DNA of 64,000 nucleotides. Source: DATARR01 sp034666985. GTDB lineage: Bacteria > Acidobacteriota > Thermoanaerobaculia > Multivoradales > UBA5704. Shown in pieces: positions 32,568 to 41,694 of this stretch (the stretch's first letter is position 1; each line of letters begins with the position of its first letter). The stretch is from positions 114,842 through 178,841 of the forward strand of contig JAXDKS010000010.1 in the NCBI GenBank assembly GCA_034666985.1. Direction: 5' to 3'. The notes under the pieces were generated by a model. The model was not told the DNA's origin, did not search any database, and saw only the letters and a program-made list of their open reading frames with translations. A program made the translations under genes and the position numbers.

Positions 32568-33001
32568 ACCGCCACCTCCTCGATCTCAACGCGCTGCTCG
32601 CCTTGCTCGATCCGATGCACGTGTTTCATGAGGCGGCGCACCGCTGGGTCGAGGGCACGCCGGGCCTATGCTTTCTCACCTGCCCGCTGGTGCAAAACGG
32701 CGTGATCCGGATCGCCAGCCAGAGCGCCTATCCCAATGCGCTCGGCACTGCCGCCGAGGTGTGTGACGTGGTGGCGGCGTTTTGCGCCGACCCGCGTCAC
32801 GAGTTTTGCCCCGACGACATCTCCCTGCTCGATCCTGCCCATCTGACCCGCCCCTCGCTCCTCACGCCCTCCCGCGTGACCGATCTCTACCTCCTCGCCT
32901 TGGCCCGCCGCCATGGAGCCAGCCTTGCCACCTTCGACCGCCGCATCCCCGCCGAGGCGGTGCCCGACGGTCCCCACCACCTCACCGTAATCGCCGCATG
33001 A
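32564..33001 (+). CDS. VapC-like PIN-domain toxin
   Basis: A 145-residue PIN ribonuclease. L-L-D-L-N-A-L-L-A-L-L-D at residues 5-16 holds the first Asp, T-D-L-Y-L-L-A-L-A lies near 107 and the closing L-A-T-F-D-R-R follows. Length is full. It starts with TTG inside the antitoxin gene after GGAGG. Family members cleave tRNA or rRNA; the target here is unknown. Confidence 0.88.
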   Translation: MNRHLLDLNALLALLDPMHVFHEAAHRWVEGTPGLCFLTCPLVQNGVIRIASQSAYPNALGTAAEVCDVVAAFCADPRHEFCPDDISLLDPAHLTRPSLLTPSRVTDLYLLALARRHGASLATFDRRIPAEAVPDGPHHLTVIAA

Positions 33002-33059
33002 GCCTGTCGGCCTGAAGATCCGCGAAGGCGGATGGCGGTCAGGGGGTGTGGGTCCGGGA

Positions 33060-33065
33060 TACAAT
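33060..33065 (+). promoter_or_regulatory. Putative -10 box TACAAT
   Basis: TACAAT ends nine bases before ATG 33075. The spacer is C-rich with no ribosome site, suggesting a leaderless rng transcript. Confidence 0.45.
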
Positions 33066-33074
33066 CCCCCCCGC

Positions 33075-34580
33075 ATGAGTCTCAAGATGCTCATCGAGAG
33101 CGATCCGCATCAGACGCGGATCGCCGTCCTGGAGGACGACCGCCTGACGGAGATCTTCGTCGAGCGGCACCGCCATCGGGGGCTCGTGGGCAACGTCTAC
33201 AAGGGGCGGGTGACCCGGGTGCTTCCCGGCATGCAGGCCGCCTTCGTGGACGTGGGGCTGGAGCGCGACGCCTTCCTCTACGTCAGCGACGTGGCGGCCG
33301 ACGTCGAGGCGATGGAGGACCTGGAGATCGACGACGCCCGCAACCACGACGAGCTGCCGGCGGCCCACCAGGGGGGCGCGCCGTCGATCGACGACCTGCT
33401 GAAGCCGGGCCAGGAGATCATCGTCCAGGTCGTCAAGGACTCCCTGCCCAGCAAGGGCGCCCGCATCAGCACCCACGTCACCCTGCCGGGCCGCTACCTG
33501 GTGCTGCTCCCCACGGTGCGCCATTTCGGCGTCTCCCGGCGGATCGAGGACGAGGCGGAGCGCGAGCGGCTGGTGGCGATCCTCCACCAGCTCCCGGTGA
33601 CGGCCGGCGGGCTCATCGTGCGCACCGTGGGCGAGAACAAGGGGCCGGAGGAGTTCGAGAGCGACCTCGTCTACCTGTCGCGGCTGTGGGAGAAGATCCG
33701 CCAGCGGGCGAGCCGGGTCTCGGCTCCCACCCTGCTGCACCAGGACCTCGACCTCGCCCTGCGGGTGGTGCGCGACCTCCTGCGCAGCGACTTCGCCGTC
33801 CTCTGGGTGGACGGCGAGGAGACCTACGAGCGGATCGTCGAGTTCCTCGACCAGGTGCAGCCCGGGCTGGTCGCCAAGGTCAAGCTCTTCCGCCAGCGGG
33901 CGAGCCTGTTCGAGCAGTTCGGCATCGAGGAGCAGATCGAGGCGGCCCTCAAGACCAAGGTCTGGCTCAAGTCCGGCGGCTACATCGTCATCAATCCCAC
34001 CGAGGCGCTGGTGGCCATCGACGTCAACACCGGCCGCTTCGTGGGGCAGAGCAACCTCGAGGACACGGTGCTGCAGACCAACCTGGAGGCGGTCTCCGAG
34101 ATCGTGCGCCAGATCCGGCTGCGCGACCTGGGGGGGATCATCGTCATCGACCTCATCGACATGGTCGAGGCGGCGCATCGCGAGCAGGTCTTCGCCAGCC
34201 TGGAGAGCGAGATCAAGAAGGACCGGGCGAAGACCAAGCTGCTCAACATCTCCGAGTTCGGCCTGGTGGAGATCACCAGGAAGCGCAGCCGGTCGAACCT
34301 CGAGCGTCTGCTCACCCAGCCCTGCCCCTACTGCTCCGGCCGCGGACGGATCAAGTCGACCGCCACCATCTGCCTCAACCTGCGCAAGGAGCTGCTCCAC
34401 CAGAAGGGTCGCACCGGCAACTCGGAGCTGCTGCTGCGCGTCCACCCCGAGATCGCCCGCGCCCTGCAGCAGGAGGAGCGGGCCATCCTCGACGAGCTGG
34501 AGCGCACCCTCGGCGTCCACATCCTGATCCAGAGCGACCCCGAGCTGCACCACGAGCGTTTCGACGTCGTGGAGGTCTGA
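33075..34580 (+). CDS. rng: Ribonuclease G/E family endoribonuclease
   Basis: A 501-residue RNase G-type protein. It has an N-terminal S1-like domain (G-N-V-Y-K-G-R-V-T-R-V-L-P-G-M-Q-A-A-F-V-D-V-G), catalytic-region acidic residues in A-I-D-V-N-T-G-R and I-I-V-I-D-L-I-D-M, and the zinc-link C-P-Y-C-S-G-R-G near residue 417. It lacks the long C-terminal scaffold of RNase E, which favours RNase G. It processes 16S rRNA and mRNA. A REP-like repeat follows directly. Confidence 0.93.
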   Translation: MSLKMLIESDPHQTRIAVLEDDRLTEIFVERHRHRGLVGNVYKGRVTRVLPGMQAAFVDVGLERDAFLYVSDVAADVEAMEDLEIDDARNHDELPAAHQGGAPSIDDLLKPGQEIIVQVVKDSLPSKGARISTHVTLPGRYLVLLPTVRHFGVSRRIEDEAERERLVAILHQLPVTAGGLIVRTVGENKGPEEFESDLVYLSRLWEKIRQRASRVSAPTLLHQDLDLALRVVRDLLRSDFAVLWVDGEETYERIVEFLDQVQPGLVAKVKLFRQRASLFEQFGIEEQIEAALKTKVWLKSGGYIVINPTEALVAIDVNTGRFVGQSNLEDTVLQTNLEAVSEIVRQIRLRDLGGIIVIDLIDMVEAAHREQVFASLESEIKKDRAKTKLLNISEFGLVEITRKRSRSNLERLLTQPCPYCSGRGRIKSTATICLNLRKELLHQKGRTGNSELLLRVHPEIARALQQEERAILDELERTLGVHILIQSDPELHHERFDVVEV

Positions 34581-34582
34581 CT

Positions 34583-34650
34583 GGGCCCTCACCCCCCGGC
34601 CCCCTCTCCCGCCCCCTCCCGGCCCCCCTCACCGGGAGAGGGGGAGAAGA
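34583..34650 (+). repeat. REP-like palindromic repeat, copy B
   Basis: Starts GGGCCCTCACCCCCCGGCC; CCCTCTCCCG pairs with CGGGAGAGGG. It lies between rng and the start region of the kinase-fusion gene, where it may have displaced the native start. Confidence 0.8.
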
Positions 34651-34688
34651 CGGAAAGGTTCTCCCTCCCCGGCTGGAGCGGCGAGCTG

Positions 34689-36896
34689 GTGGCCGAGAAC
34701 CCGGAGCTGCGGCCGGCGGACCTGGCCCGGGCCATCGAGCGGCTGACCGATCCCGGGTCGGCCCTGAAGACCCTGCACTGGGGGCGCAACTACCTCTACG
34801 TCTCCCGGCTGGAGACGGCGGCCGGACCGGTCGAGGTGGTGGTCAAGCAGTTCCGCCACCGCGGGCTGCGCGACCGGCTCCGCCGGCGTCTGCGGGGAAG
34901 CAAGGCGGCGAAGAGCTGGCGGATCGCCACCGCCCTCTTCGACGCGGGGCTGCTCACCCCCGAGCCGGTGATGCTCCTCGAATCGGAGAGCGAGGCGGGG
35001 CCGGCCTTCTACGTCTGCCGCTACCTGCCGGACGTCACCGAGGCGCGCTACCTCTTCCGCGCCGCGGCTGAAGGGGAGGAGGCGGCGCGGTTCCCCGGCG
35101 TGGACTTCCCGGCCTTCGTCGCGGCCCTGGGGCGGACGGTGCGCCGCTTCCACGACGCCGGCTTCTGGCACCGGGACCTGTCGGGGGGGAACGTCCTCCT
35201 CCGCTTCGGAGAGGATGGCCGCCCCACCGAGCTCTACCTGGTGGACCTCAACCGCACCCGCATGGGGCGGCCGCCGAGCGTCTCCGAGCGCCTGCGGGAC
35301 CTGTCGCGCCTCGCCCTCTTCCGGCCCGAGCACCAGGAGCTGCTGCTGGCGAGCTATTGGGAGGAGTGGGGGGAGGGAGGAATCCAGGGGCGGAGCCGGT
35401 ATCTCGCCTACCAGCGCGGGTTCGTCTTCAAGAACGAGTCGAAGAAGCGGGTGCGGGGCTGGCGCGACCGGGTGAAGCACCTGATCCTCCCCCGGCCGCC
35501 CCACGCCCACATCCCCGACGCCCCCGCCGGCGCCGGAGCCCGGGATAGGGTGGTCTGGGACCGCCTCTCGGATCAGCCCCACCAGCATGCCGGGCGACTC
35601 GACAAGCTGCGGGTGCGGCTGGCGGACCTCGGCTCTCATGCCGGGCAGGCCGCGGCTGTGGCTGGCGCCCTGCCGCGGATCTGGCGGCGCTACCGCGAGC
35701 TCAAGGGGCGGCTACACAAGGAACCCGTGGACTTTGGGGGGATCGGCGTCTGCGTCCGCCCCTGGCCCGAGGCCCCGGAGGCTCCCGTGGACCTGGTGAC
35801 GGAGCTGGGAATCCGCCACGTCCTCCTGCGGCTCCACCCCTGGGAGGAGGACCACGACGCCGAGGAGGCGCTGGCCCAGGCCCTCCACGCCCGGGGGTGC
35901 GAGCTGACCTTCGCCCTCCCTCAGAACCGGGAGCTGGTGCGCGATCCCGCCCGCTGGCGGCGGGCCCTGGAGGAGATCGGCCCCCGCTTCGCGCCGTACG
36001 GTTCCCGCTTCCAGATCGGCCAGGCCATCAACCGCAGCAAGTGGGGGGTGTGGAACCTTCAGGAGTACGTGGGGCTGGCGCGGGCGGCGGAGGAGATCCT
36101 GCGGCGCCAGCCCGGGGTCGAGCTGCTGGGGCCGTCGGTGATCGACTTCGAGTACCACGTCACGGCCGGGGTGCTGAACCTCCGCCGTCCCGGTTTCCGC
36201 TTCGACGCCGTCTCGGCCCTCCTCTACGTCGACCGCCGGGGCGCTCCGGAGAACCGGCAGGCGGGCCTCGACACGGTGGACAAGGTGGTGCTCCTGAAGG
36301 CCATCGCCGAGACCGCCCGCAATGCCGCGGGCCGCTGCTGGATTACCGAGGTCAACTGGCCGCTGCGTGAGGGTCCCCACTCGCCGGCGGGCCGGGACGT
36401 CTCGGTGGACGAGGAGACCCAGGCGGATCATCTCGTTCGCTACTACCTGCTGACCCTGGGCACCGGGTTGGTCGAGCGGGTTTTCTGGTGGCAGGTGGTG
36501 GCTCGGGGCTACGGCCTGGTCGACCCCGCTGACCCAGGGAATCCCCGGCGCCGGCCGTCGTTCCTGGCCCTGAAAACGCTGATCCGCGAGCTGGATGATG
36601 CTGTTCTGGAGGAGGTCCTGCCCGCGCCGCCGCCCGGCCGGCTGTATCGGTTCCGCCGGGGCGACGACGAGATTGTGGCGGGATGGAGCGCGGAGGGAAC
36701 GGTGAAGGCGATGCTTGCCCGCCCTGTGGTCAGGGTGACTGGGCGGGACGGGGAGGAGCTGCCAGTGTCAGGCGAAATCGAGGTGGAGCTAGAAGTTTCC
36801 CCGAAGTACTTCCGTCTAAGAGGGTCTGGAAAGTCGATCGCGACGGTGGTCCCCAGCCCGGGCCTGAATGCCCGGGCTAAGAACGACGCCGGATGA
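34689..36896 (+). CDS. WaaP/InaA-type kinase domain fused to a glycosidase-like C-terminal domain
   Basis: A 735-residue protein. Residues about 30-260 form a lipopolysaccharide-kinase-like domain: V-V-V-K-Q-F-R-H supplies the Lys, W-H-R-D-L-S-G-G-N-V-L-L the catalytic loop and L-V-D-L-N-R the metal-binding Asp. Residues about 350-620 look like a TIM-barrel glycoside-hydrolase-type domain (W-G-V-W-N-L-Q-E-Y, S-V-I-D-F-E-Y-H, W-I-T-E-V-N-W-P). The start is uncertain: conserved-looking codons continue upstream to the REP repeat without ATG, and GTG 34689 is the first reasonable start. The last codons lie in a hairpin cluster. A cell-envelope glycan role is inferred. Confidence 0.75.
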   Translation: MAENPELRPADLARAIERLTDPGSALKTLHWGRNYLYVSRLETAAGPVEVVVKQFRHRGLRDRLRRRLRGSKAAKSWRIATALFDAGLLTPEPVMLLESESEAGPAFYVCRYLPDVTEARYLFRAAAEGEEAARFPGVDFPAFVAALGRTVRRFHDAGFWHRDLSGGNVLLRFGEDGRPTELYLVDLNRTRMGRPPSVSERLRDLSRLALFRPEHQELLLASYWEEWGEGGIQGRSRYLAYQRGFVFKNESKKRVRGWRDRVKHLILPRPPHAHIPDAPAGAGARDRVVWDRLSDQPHQHAGRLDKLRVRLADLGSHAGQAAAVAGALPRIWRRYRELKGRLHKEPVDFGGIGVCVRPWPEAPEAPVDLVTELGIRHVLLRLHPWEEDHDAEEALAQALHARGCELTFALPQNRELVRDPARWRRALEEIGPRFAPYGSRFQIGQAINRSKWGVWNLQEYVGLARAAEEILRRQPGVELLGPSVIDFEYHVTAGVLNLRRPGFRFDAVSALLYVDRRGAPENRQAGLDTVDKVVLLKAIAETARNAAGRCWITEVNWPLREGPHSPAGRDVSVDEETQADHLVRYYLLTLGTGLVERVFWWQVVARGYGLVDPADPGNPRRRPSFLALKTLIRELDDAVLEEVLPAPPPGRLYRFRRGDDEIVAGWSAEGTVKAMLARPVVRVTGRDGEELPVSGEIEVELEVSPKYFRLRGSGKSIATVVPSPGLNARAKNDAG

Positions 36897-36957
36897 ATCC
36901 GGCTTGAAGCCCCCCTTCAGGGGGCGCTGTTCCTAGCCCGGCGATTCATCGCCGGGC
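36855..36957. repeat. Cluster of four consecutive GC-rich hairpins
   Basis: Hairpins at 36855-36878 (AGCCCGGGC arms), 36888-36903 (GCCGGAT arms), 36909-36925 (GCCCCC arms) and 36936-36957 (GCCCGGCGAT arms). The stop of the kinase-fusion gene lies in the second; the 3' end of the leftward antitoxin gene lies in the fourth. It probably ends transcription from both sides and resembles an inserted palindromic repeat unit. Confidence 0.8.
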
Positions 36958-37194
36958 GGGGGAGGCGGACTCGATCCGATCCTGCTCTGCGATCACCTGA
37001 TCGAACTCGCGATCCTCTTGCCAGGTCCCGGCGACATCGCCGAGATCGCGCCAGCGGACAGTGGTCTCGCTGAGGCCCGTACCTCGGACCAAGGCTTCAA
37101 TGGCAACCGAGTTGAGGCTCTTGCCTTCGGCCTTCGCGCGCCGGCGCAACTCAGAGTCCAGGATTGAAGGTATGTTTCTCAGAGTGTATTGCAC
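36946..37194 (-). CDS. Orphan FitA/Arc-like antitoxin
   Basis: An 82-residue ribbon-helix-helix protein: M-Q-Y-T-L-R-N-I-P, then L-R-R-R-A-K-A-E-G-K-S-L-N-S-V-A-I-E-A-L, and F-D-Q-V-I-A-E-Q-D-R-I-E near the end. Relatives are followed by a PIN toxin gene. Here the last codons enter the hairpin cluster and no toxin follows, so the 3' end and toxin appear to have been replaced. Confidence 0.72.
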   Translation of the reverse strand: MQYTLRNIPSILDSELRRRAKAEGKSLNSVAIEALVRGTGLSETTVRWRDLGDVAGTWQEDREFDQVIAEQDRIESASPARR

Positions 37195-37236
37195 GCATGG
37201 AGTATAGGTCGTCTTCGCTACCCAATCCGGACGATC

Positions 37237-37275
37237 GTAGCCTCGCAGGCTGGACTATCCAGCTTGCGAGGCTAC
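37237..37275. terminator. 18-bp stem hairpin downstream of the M16 gene
   Basis: GTAGCCTCGCAGGCTGGA pairs with TCCAGCTTGCGAGGCTAC around a 3-base loop with one G-T pair. It sits 24 bases beyond the stop of the M16 gene at 37299. It could act as a terminator or a palindromic repeat; there is no T-tract. Confidence 0.5.
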
Positions 37276-37298
37276 AAATGTCCGCTGCGTGGACGTGC

Positions 37299-38822
37299 CT
37301 ACTTCTGGAACACCTGGTCGATCGGCACGATCTGGACCGACGTCGGCTTCACCTTGAGGGCCTGGATCGTCTTGTCGGCCTCGACGACCTCGGGCTCCGG
37401 CTGGGCGTTGTAGGTCTTGGGGCTGGGATCGTCCTTCTGCAGGGTGTCCTTGAGCTGCTGGGCGTTGGCGGTGACGAAGACGGCCTCGTAGTTGTCCGTC
37501 TGGAGGTACTTCTTGACCGCCGCGTTGACGTCGTCGACCGTCAGCTTCTTCAGCCGGGCGTCGATCTCGTCGATGTAGTAGGGCATGCCGTAGAACTTGC
37601 TGTCCATCATGAAGCCCAGGCGCCGCGACAGGCTCTGGGCCCAGAGCTTCGAGTAGTTGACGACGAAGTCCCGCGTCAGCTCGAACTCCTCCTGCGTCAA
37701 ACCCTTGTCGCGCAACCGCTGCACCTCGTAGAGGCCGTCGCGGAGGGCGAACTGGGCGTCGACCGGCACCACCGGACGGATCCAGACCGAGAAGTACTGC
37801 TGGCGCCGGGGCACGTTGGGGCTCGGGTTGCTGGTGAACGGCGGATTGGCCCAGTACTCGATGTAGGAGTAGTCGCCGTAGTTGAGTCCCCGCTTGCCGC
37901 GGAGCTGGGTCATCAGCCGGCCGTTGAACGTCCGGTGCTCGCCGAGGTAGCTGTTGGCCACCATCAGCGGGTAGTAGTCGGGATCGGCGCGGTTGATGGG
38001 CAGCGGGAAGCCGAAGTGGATGCCCACCGAGCCCGTCTGCTTCTCCACCACGGTGAAGTTGCGGCCCTCGACCTTCGGCGCTGGCGGCAGGTCCTTCCTG
38101 TCCGCCACCCCCTTGGGCAGGGCGGAGAGGTCCTGCCGGAGCTTGCCGACGTAGTCCTTGGGATAGCCGCCGGCCACGCCCAGCATCAGGTTGGCCTGGG
38201 TGTAGTGCTCCTTGTAGAAGGCCTTGACGTCGTCGAGGGTGATGCCTTTGAGGCCGTCCACCGTGCCCACCGGCGAGTGGCCGTAGGGGTGGCCCCGGTA
38301 GATCTCGTCCTGCAGCAGCTCGAGGCCCAGGGCCTCGTCGTTGCTGCGCAGGCCGTTGGTGAGGGCGGCGGTGAGCTGCTCCTTGTTACGGTCGAAATCG
38401 CTCTGGGCGAAGCCGGGGTGGAGCAGGGCCTCCTCCAGCAGCGCCGTGTACTCGGCCAGCTTGTCGCGGTGGACCGTGCCGGCGATCAGCGTCACCTCGC
38501 GGTCGACGTTGCCGTTGATCGCGGCCGCCATGGGGTAGAGGGCCTCGACCAGGTCGGCGTAGGAGCGCTTCGCGGTGCCGGAGCTGCTGATCATGGCGGC
38601 GGTCAACGAGGCGAGCCCCTCCTTGCCGGCGGGGTCGTGGATCGAGCCGACGGCGAGCTGCAAGCCGATGGAGACCAGCGGCGAGTTGGCGCTGGGCAGC
38701 TCGACCACCTCCATGCCGGCGCCGGGGGCATTCCTGGCCTCCTGGGCCGAGGCGGCGCCGGAGCCGGCGACGAGCGCCAGCGACAGCAGCAGGCTGCCGG
38801 CGAGAACCTTTGGATTACTCAT
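37299..38822 (-). CDS. M16-family peptidase homologue lacking the zinc motif
   Basis: A 507-residue protein with a signal peptide (to about residue 27) and the M16 fold (Y-K-E-H-Y, G-V-A-G-G, L-M-T-Q-L-R-G-K-R-G-L-N-Y-G-D-Y). Where HxxEH should be, the sequence reads G-K-E-G-L-A-S-L, so the zinc site is absent. This is the usual non-catalytic partner of a two-subunit M16B peptidase. ATG 38822 follows GGGAGG and overlaps the active partner by 8 bases. Confidence 0.9.
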   Translation of the reverse strand: MSNPKVLAGSLLLSLALVAGSGAASAQEARNAPGAGMEVVELPSANSPLVSIGLQLAVGSIHDPAGKEGLASLTAAMISSSGTAKRSYADLVEALYPMAAAINGNVDREVTLIAGTVHRDKLAEYTALLEEALLHPGFAQSDFDRNKEQLTAALTNGLRSNDEALGLELLQDEIYRGHPYGHSPVGTVDGLKGITLDDVKAFYKEHYTQANLMLGVAGGYPKDYVGKLRQDLSALPKGVADRKDLPPAPKVEGRNFTVVEKQTGSVGIHFGFPLPINRADPDYYPLMVANSYLGEHRTFNGRLMTQLRGKRGLNYGDYSYIEYWANPPFTSNPSPNVPRRQQYFSVWIRPVVPVDAQFALRDGLYEVQRLRDKGLTQEEFELTRDFVVNYSKLWAQSLSRRLGFMMDSKFYGMPYYIDEIDARLKKLTVDDVNAAVKKYLQTDNYEAVFVTANAQQLKDTLQKDDPSPKTYNAQPEPEVVEADKTIQALKVKPTSVQIVPIDQVFQK

Positions 38823-40200
38823 GGCTGGCACCTCCCTGCGAGCCCTGGCCGGCGGGCTTCTCCTGGGCGGCCGGGTGGGAAAGGGTCACTTCGGTCTCGT
38901 TCTCCGGCCGGAACGTGGCGCGGGCGAGCCGCTGGACGTCGGCCGGGGTCACCTTCTCGAACTGCGCGAAGCGCCGATTGAGGTCCTTGACGTCGCCGGT
39001 CAGGCCGATGATATCGGCCACCTGCTCGGCCACGCTGCCGGGGGTGTCGAGCCCCAGGGCGAAGGCGTAGCGCTGGTACGACTTGCCCCGCTCCAGCCGC
39101 TTCGGGTCGAGCGGCTCGGTGGCGAGCTGCTTGACGTAGCGGTCGATGGTCTCCTTGACCTTGGGCACCAGATCTTCCGACTTGACCCGCGCAAAGATGA
39201 CGAACTGGTTGGGGTCGCGGTTGTCCCGCGGTCCCCCCTGGACCAAGTCCACCCACTGCTTGTTGACCACCAGCTCCTGGTAGAGCGGGGCCGACTCGCT
39301 GAACAGCAGGTCGCCGATCAAGTCGAGGGCCGCCGAGTCCACGCTCTTCGTCGAGAAGGCGGGCATGTGGTAGCCGATGAGCATGTAGGGCCGGGTCGGG
39401 TTGGGCCAGTCGAGATGGGCCTTCTTCGGCTGCTTCTGCGGCGGCTCGGCCACGATGTCGGCCGGCTTGTAGCCCGTCTTCCAGTCGCCGTAGTACTGCT
39501 TGGCCATGTCGGCGACCTTCTGCGGCTGGACGTCGCCGACGATCACCAGGACGACGTTCTCGGGACGGTAGAAGCGATTGAAGAACTGCCGGCTGTAGTC
39601 GTAGTAGCCGGGCATCGCCTTGATGTCGGCGACGAAGCCGATCGTCGTGTGCTTGTAGGTGTGTTTCTCGTAGGCGAGGTCGCGCAGCTTCTCGAACATC
39701 GGCTGGATGGGGTTCGAGACGCCCTTGTTGTACTCGCCGAGGACGGCCAGCGACTCGGTGCGGAAGGCATCCTCGCTGTACTTCAGGTTCTTGAAGCGGT
39801 CGGCCTCCATGTCCATGATGGTGGCCAATTCGCTGGCCGGACCGACGATGTGGTAGATGGTCACGTCGTCGGAGGTGGAGGCGTTGAAGTCGGCGCCCAC
39901 CTTCTTGAGCAGGTCGTTGTACTTGTCCTGCGAGTACTTGTCGGTACCGCGGAACATCATGTGCTCGAAGAAGTGGGCGAAGCCGCTGTGGCCGGCCTCG
40001 ACCTCGTCGCGGGAGCCGGTGCGCACCACGGTGTAATAGGCCACGGTCCCCGGGCTGTCGTAGGGGATGACCACCACCTTCAGGCCGTTGGCCAGGGTGG
40101 TCTCGTGGACCGGATAGGGAAAGACGTCGCCGGAGGCGGCGTGGACCGCGGTGGCCACGGTCAGCAGGCCGCACAGCAACAGGCTGATTCGGACAGACAC
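38815..40200 (-). CDS. M16-family zinc metallopeptidase, catalytic subunit
   Basis: A 461-residue periplasmic peptidase with a signal peptide (residues 1-22, ending A-V-H-A) and zinc motif H-F-F-E-H at residues 76-80. GTG 40200 is chosen: AAGGAGG stands nine bases upstream and the signal peptide starts at once. It forms a probable heterodimer with the inactive homologue at 37299-38822, as in processing-peptidase-like bacterial pairs. Substrate unknown. It is divergent from the htrA-like gene. Confidence 0.92.
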   Translation of the reverse strand: MSVRISLLLCGLLTVATAVHAASGDVFPYPVHETTLANGLKVVVIPYDSPGTVAYYTVVRTGSRDEVEAGHSGFAHFFEHMMFRGTDKYSQDKYNDLLKKVGADFNASTSDDVTIYHIVGPASELATIMDMEADRFKNLKYSEDAFRTESLAVLGEYNKGVSNPIQPMFEKLRDLAYEKHTYKHTTIGFVADIKAMPGYYDYSRQFFNRFYRPENVVLVIVGDVQPQKVADMAKQYYGDWKTGYKPADIVAEPPQKQPKKAHLDWPNPTRPYMLIGYHMPAFSTKSVDSAALDLIGDLLFSESAPLYQELVVNKQWVDLVQGGPRDNRDPNQFVIFARVKSEDLVPKVKETIDRYVKQLATEPLDPKRLERGKSYQRYAFALGLDTPGSVAEQVADIIGLTGDVKDLNRRFAQFEKVTPADVQRLARATFRPENETEVTLSHPAAQEKPAGQGSQGGASHE

Positions 40201-40353
40201 GATGGAGAACCTCCTTTCGGTTCGGAACCCTGAGTCGCGCGGAGCGTTTTCTTCAGGGAAGGGGCGGCCCCTGGCGCAGTGACCCACGGGGTGTACCCGG
40301 AGAGAAGCAACCGTGATTCCCCCGGAGGGGATTCCCATATTACCCTAAGGGCC

Positions 40354-41652
40354 ATGAGACGACCTACGACGATTTCCTGCGTGTTTCTCATCCTTTGCCT
40401 CACGAGCCTGGCCGCCGCCCAGACGCCGCCGTCCGCCCGCCGCACCCCGCTGGTGTCGGTGGTGGAGAAGGTGGCGCCGGCGGTGGTGAACATCTCCGCC
40501 GAGTCCACCGTGCGCGAGGCCGACCCGTTCTTCGGCATCTTCGGCTACGGCACAGAGCGCCAAGCCCAGTCGCTGGGCTCCGGCTTCATCGTCGACCGCA
40601 ACGGCATCGTGGTCACCAACGCCCACGTCATCGAGGGCGCCTCCCGCATCACCGTCACCCTGCTCGACGGCCGGGAGCTGCAGGCCGACCTGCTGGGCTC
40701 GGACCGCGACGCCGACCTGGCGGTGCTGAAAGTCAAGGCGAGCAACCTGCCGGCCATCCCCCTGGGGAAGAGCTCCGACCTGATGATCGGCGAGACGGTG
40801 ATCGCCATCGGCAACCCCTTCGGCCTGTCCAATACGGTGACCACCGGCGTCCTCTCGGCGCAGGGCCGGACGATCCCCTCCGAGCGGGGGGAGCGGCTGT
40901 TCACCGACTTCCTGCAGACCGACGCCTCGATCAACCCCGGCAACTCGGGCGGCCCGCTGGTCAACGTCGGCGGCGACGTCATCGGCATCAACTCCGCCAT
41001 CATCTCGGGAGCGACGGGCATCGGCTTCGCCATTCCGGCGGACCGCGCCCGGCGGGTGGTGGACGACCTGCTGCGCTTCGGCGAGCTGCAGCCGCTCTGG
41101 TCGGGGGCCCGGCTGCTGACCGTGGACCCCGAGCTGTCGCGGCGCTCCGGCATCAGTGTCAAGCGGGGAGCCCTGGTGGTCAAGATCTATCCGGACTCGC
41201 CGGCCACCGCCGCCGGCCTGCAGGAGAAGGACGTGATCGTGGCTGCCGGCAGCCACCCGGTGGCCAGCCGTGAGGACGTGACGACCGCCCTCTACACCGC
41301 GGCGGCCGGCAGCCCCGTGGATCTGGAGGTGCGGCGAGGCGAGCGGACGCTCAAGCTGTCCTTGAAGGCGGTGCACCCGCCCCAGGGCCTGGGTCTCCAG
41401 GTGCTGGAGCGCTCGGTGGGCCTCCGGGTGGAGCCGGCCCAGGGCGGCCTCGCCATCCGCCAGGTGGCGAACGGCTCCGTGGCCGCCGATCGCGGCCTGC
41501 GCACCGGCGACGTCATCCTCGGCGCCAACGGCCAGCAGACCGGCTCCGCCGAGCTGCTGGGTCGCGAGGTCCTCCGCGGCCTCGACCGCGGCAGCCTCCT
41601 CCTCGCCGTACAGCGGGGGCGGTGGGTGTACAACCTGGATTTCCCGCTATAG
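40354..41652 (+). CDS. HtrA/DegP-family serine protease
   Basis: A 432-residue periplasmic protease with a signal peptide (to about residue 23) and the trypsin-like triad His91 (V-V-T-N-A-H-V), Asp121 (D-A-D-L-A-V-L) and Ser198 (N-P-G-N-S-G-G-P-L). Two PDZ-like regions follow, near residues 255-345 (Y-P-D-S-P-A-T-A-A-G-L) and 360-425 (A-A-D-R-G-L-R-T-G-D-V). It degrades misfolded envelope proteins. It is leftmost of a rightward group leading to ubiX. Confidence 0.93.
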   Translation: MRRPTTISCVFLILCLTSLAAAQTPPSARRTPLVSVVEKVAPAVVNISAESTVREADPFFGIFGYGTERQAQSLGSGFIVDRNGIVVTNAHVIEGASRITVTLLDGRELQADLLGSDRDADLAVLKVKASNLPAIPLGKSSDLMIGETVIAIGNPFGLSNTVTTGVLSAQGRTIPSERGERLFTDFLQTDASINPGNSGGPLVNVGGDVIGINSAIISGATGIGFAIPADRARRVVDDLLRFGELQPLWSGARLLTVDPELSRRSGISVKRGALVVKIYPDSPATAAGLQEKDVIVAAGSHPVASREDVTTALYTAAAGSPVDLEVRRGERTLKLSLKAVHPPQGLGLQVLERSVGLRVEPAQGGLAIRQVANGSVAADRGLRTGDVILGANGQQTGSAELLGREVLRGLDRGSLLLAVQRGRWVYNLDFPL

Positions 41653-41682
41653 GGGGCCGGCGATGCGGGAGGGCGAACGGGG

Positions 41683-41688
41683 TAGGAT
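41683..41688 (+). promoter_or_regulatory. Putative -10 box TAGGAT
   Basis: TAGGAT ends six bases before ATG 41695; no ribosome site is present. Confidence 0.35.
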
Positions 41689-41694
41689 GCCGCC

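Noticed and set aside
37164..40233. Long rightward frames opposite the M16 genes
   Set aside because: They are antisense to a well-supported peptidase pair and consist of His/Asp/Gly-rich shadow sequence.
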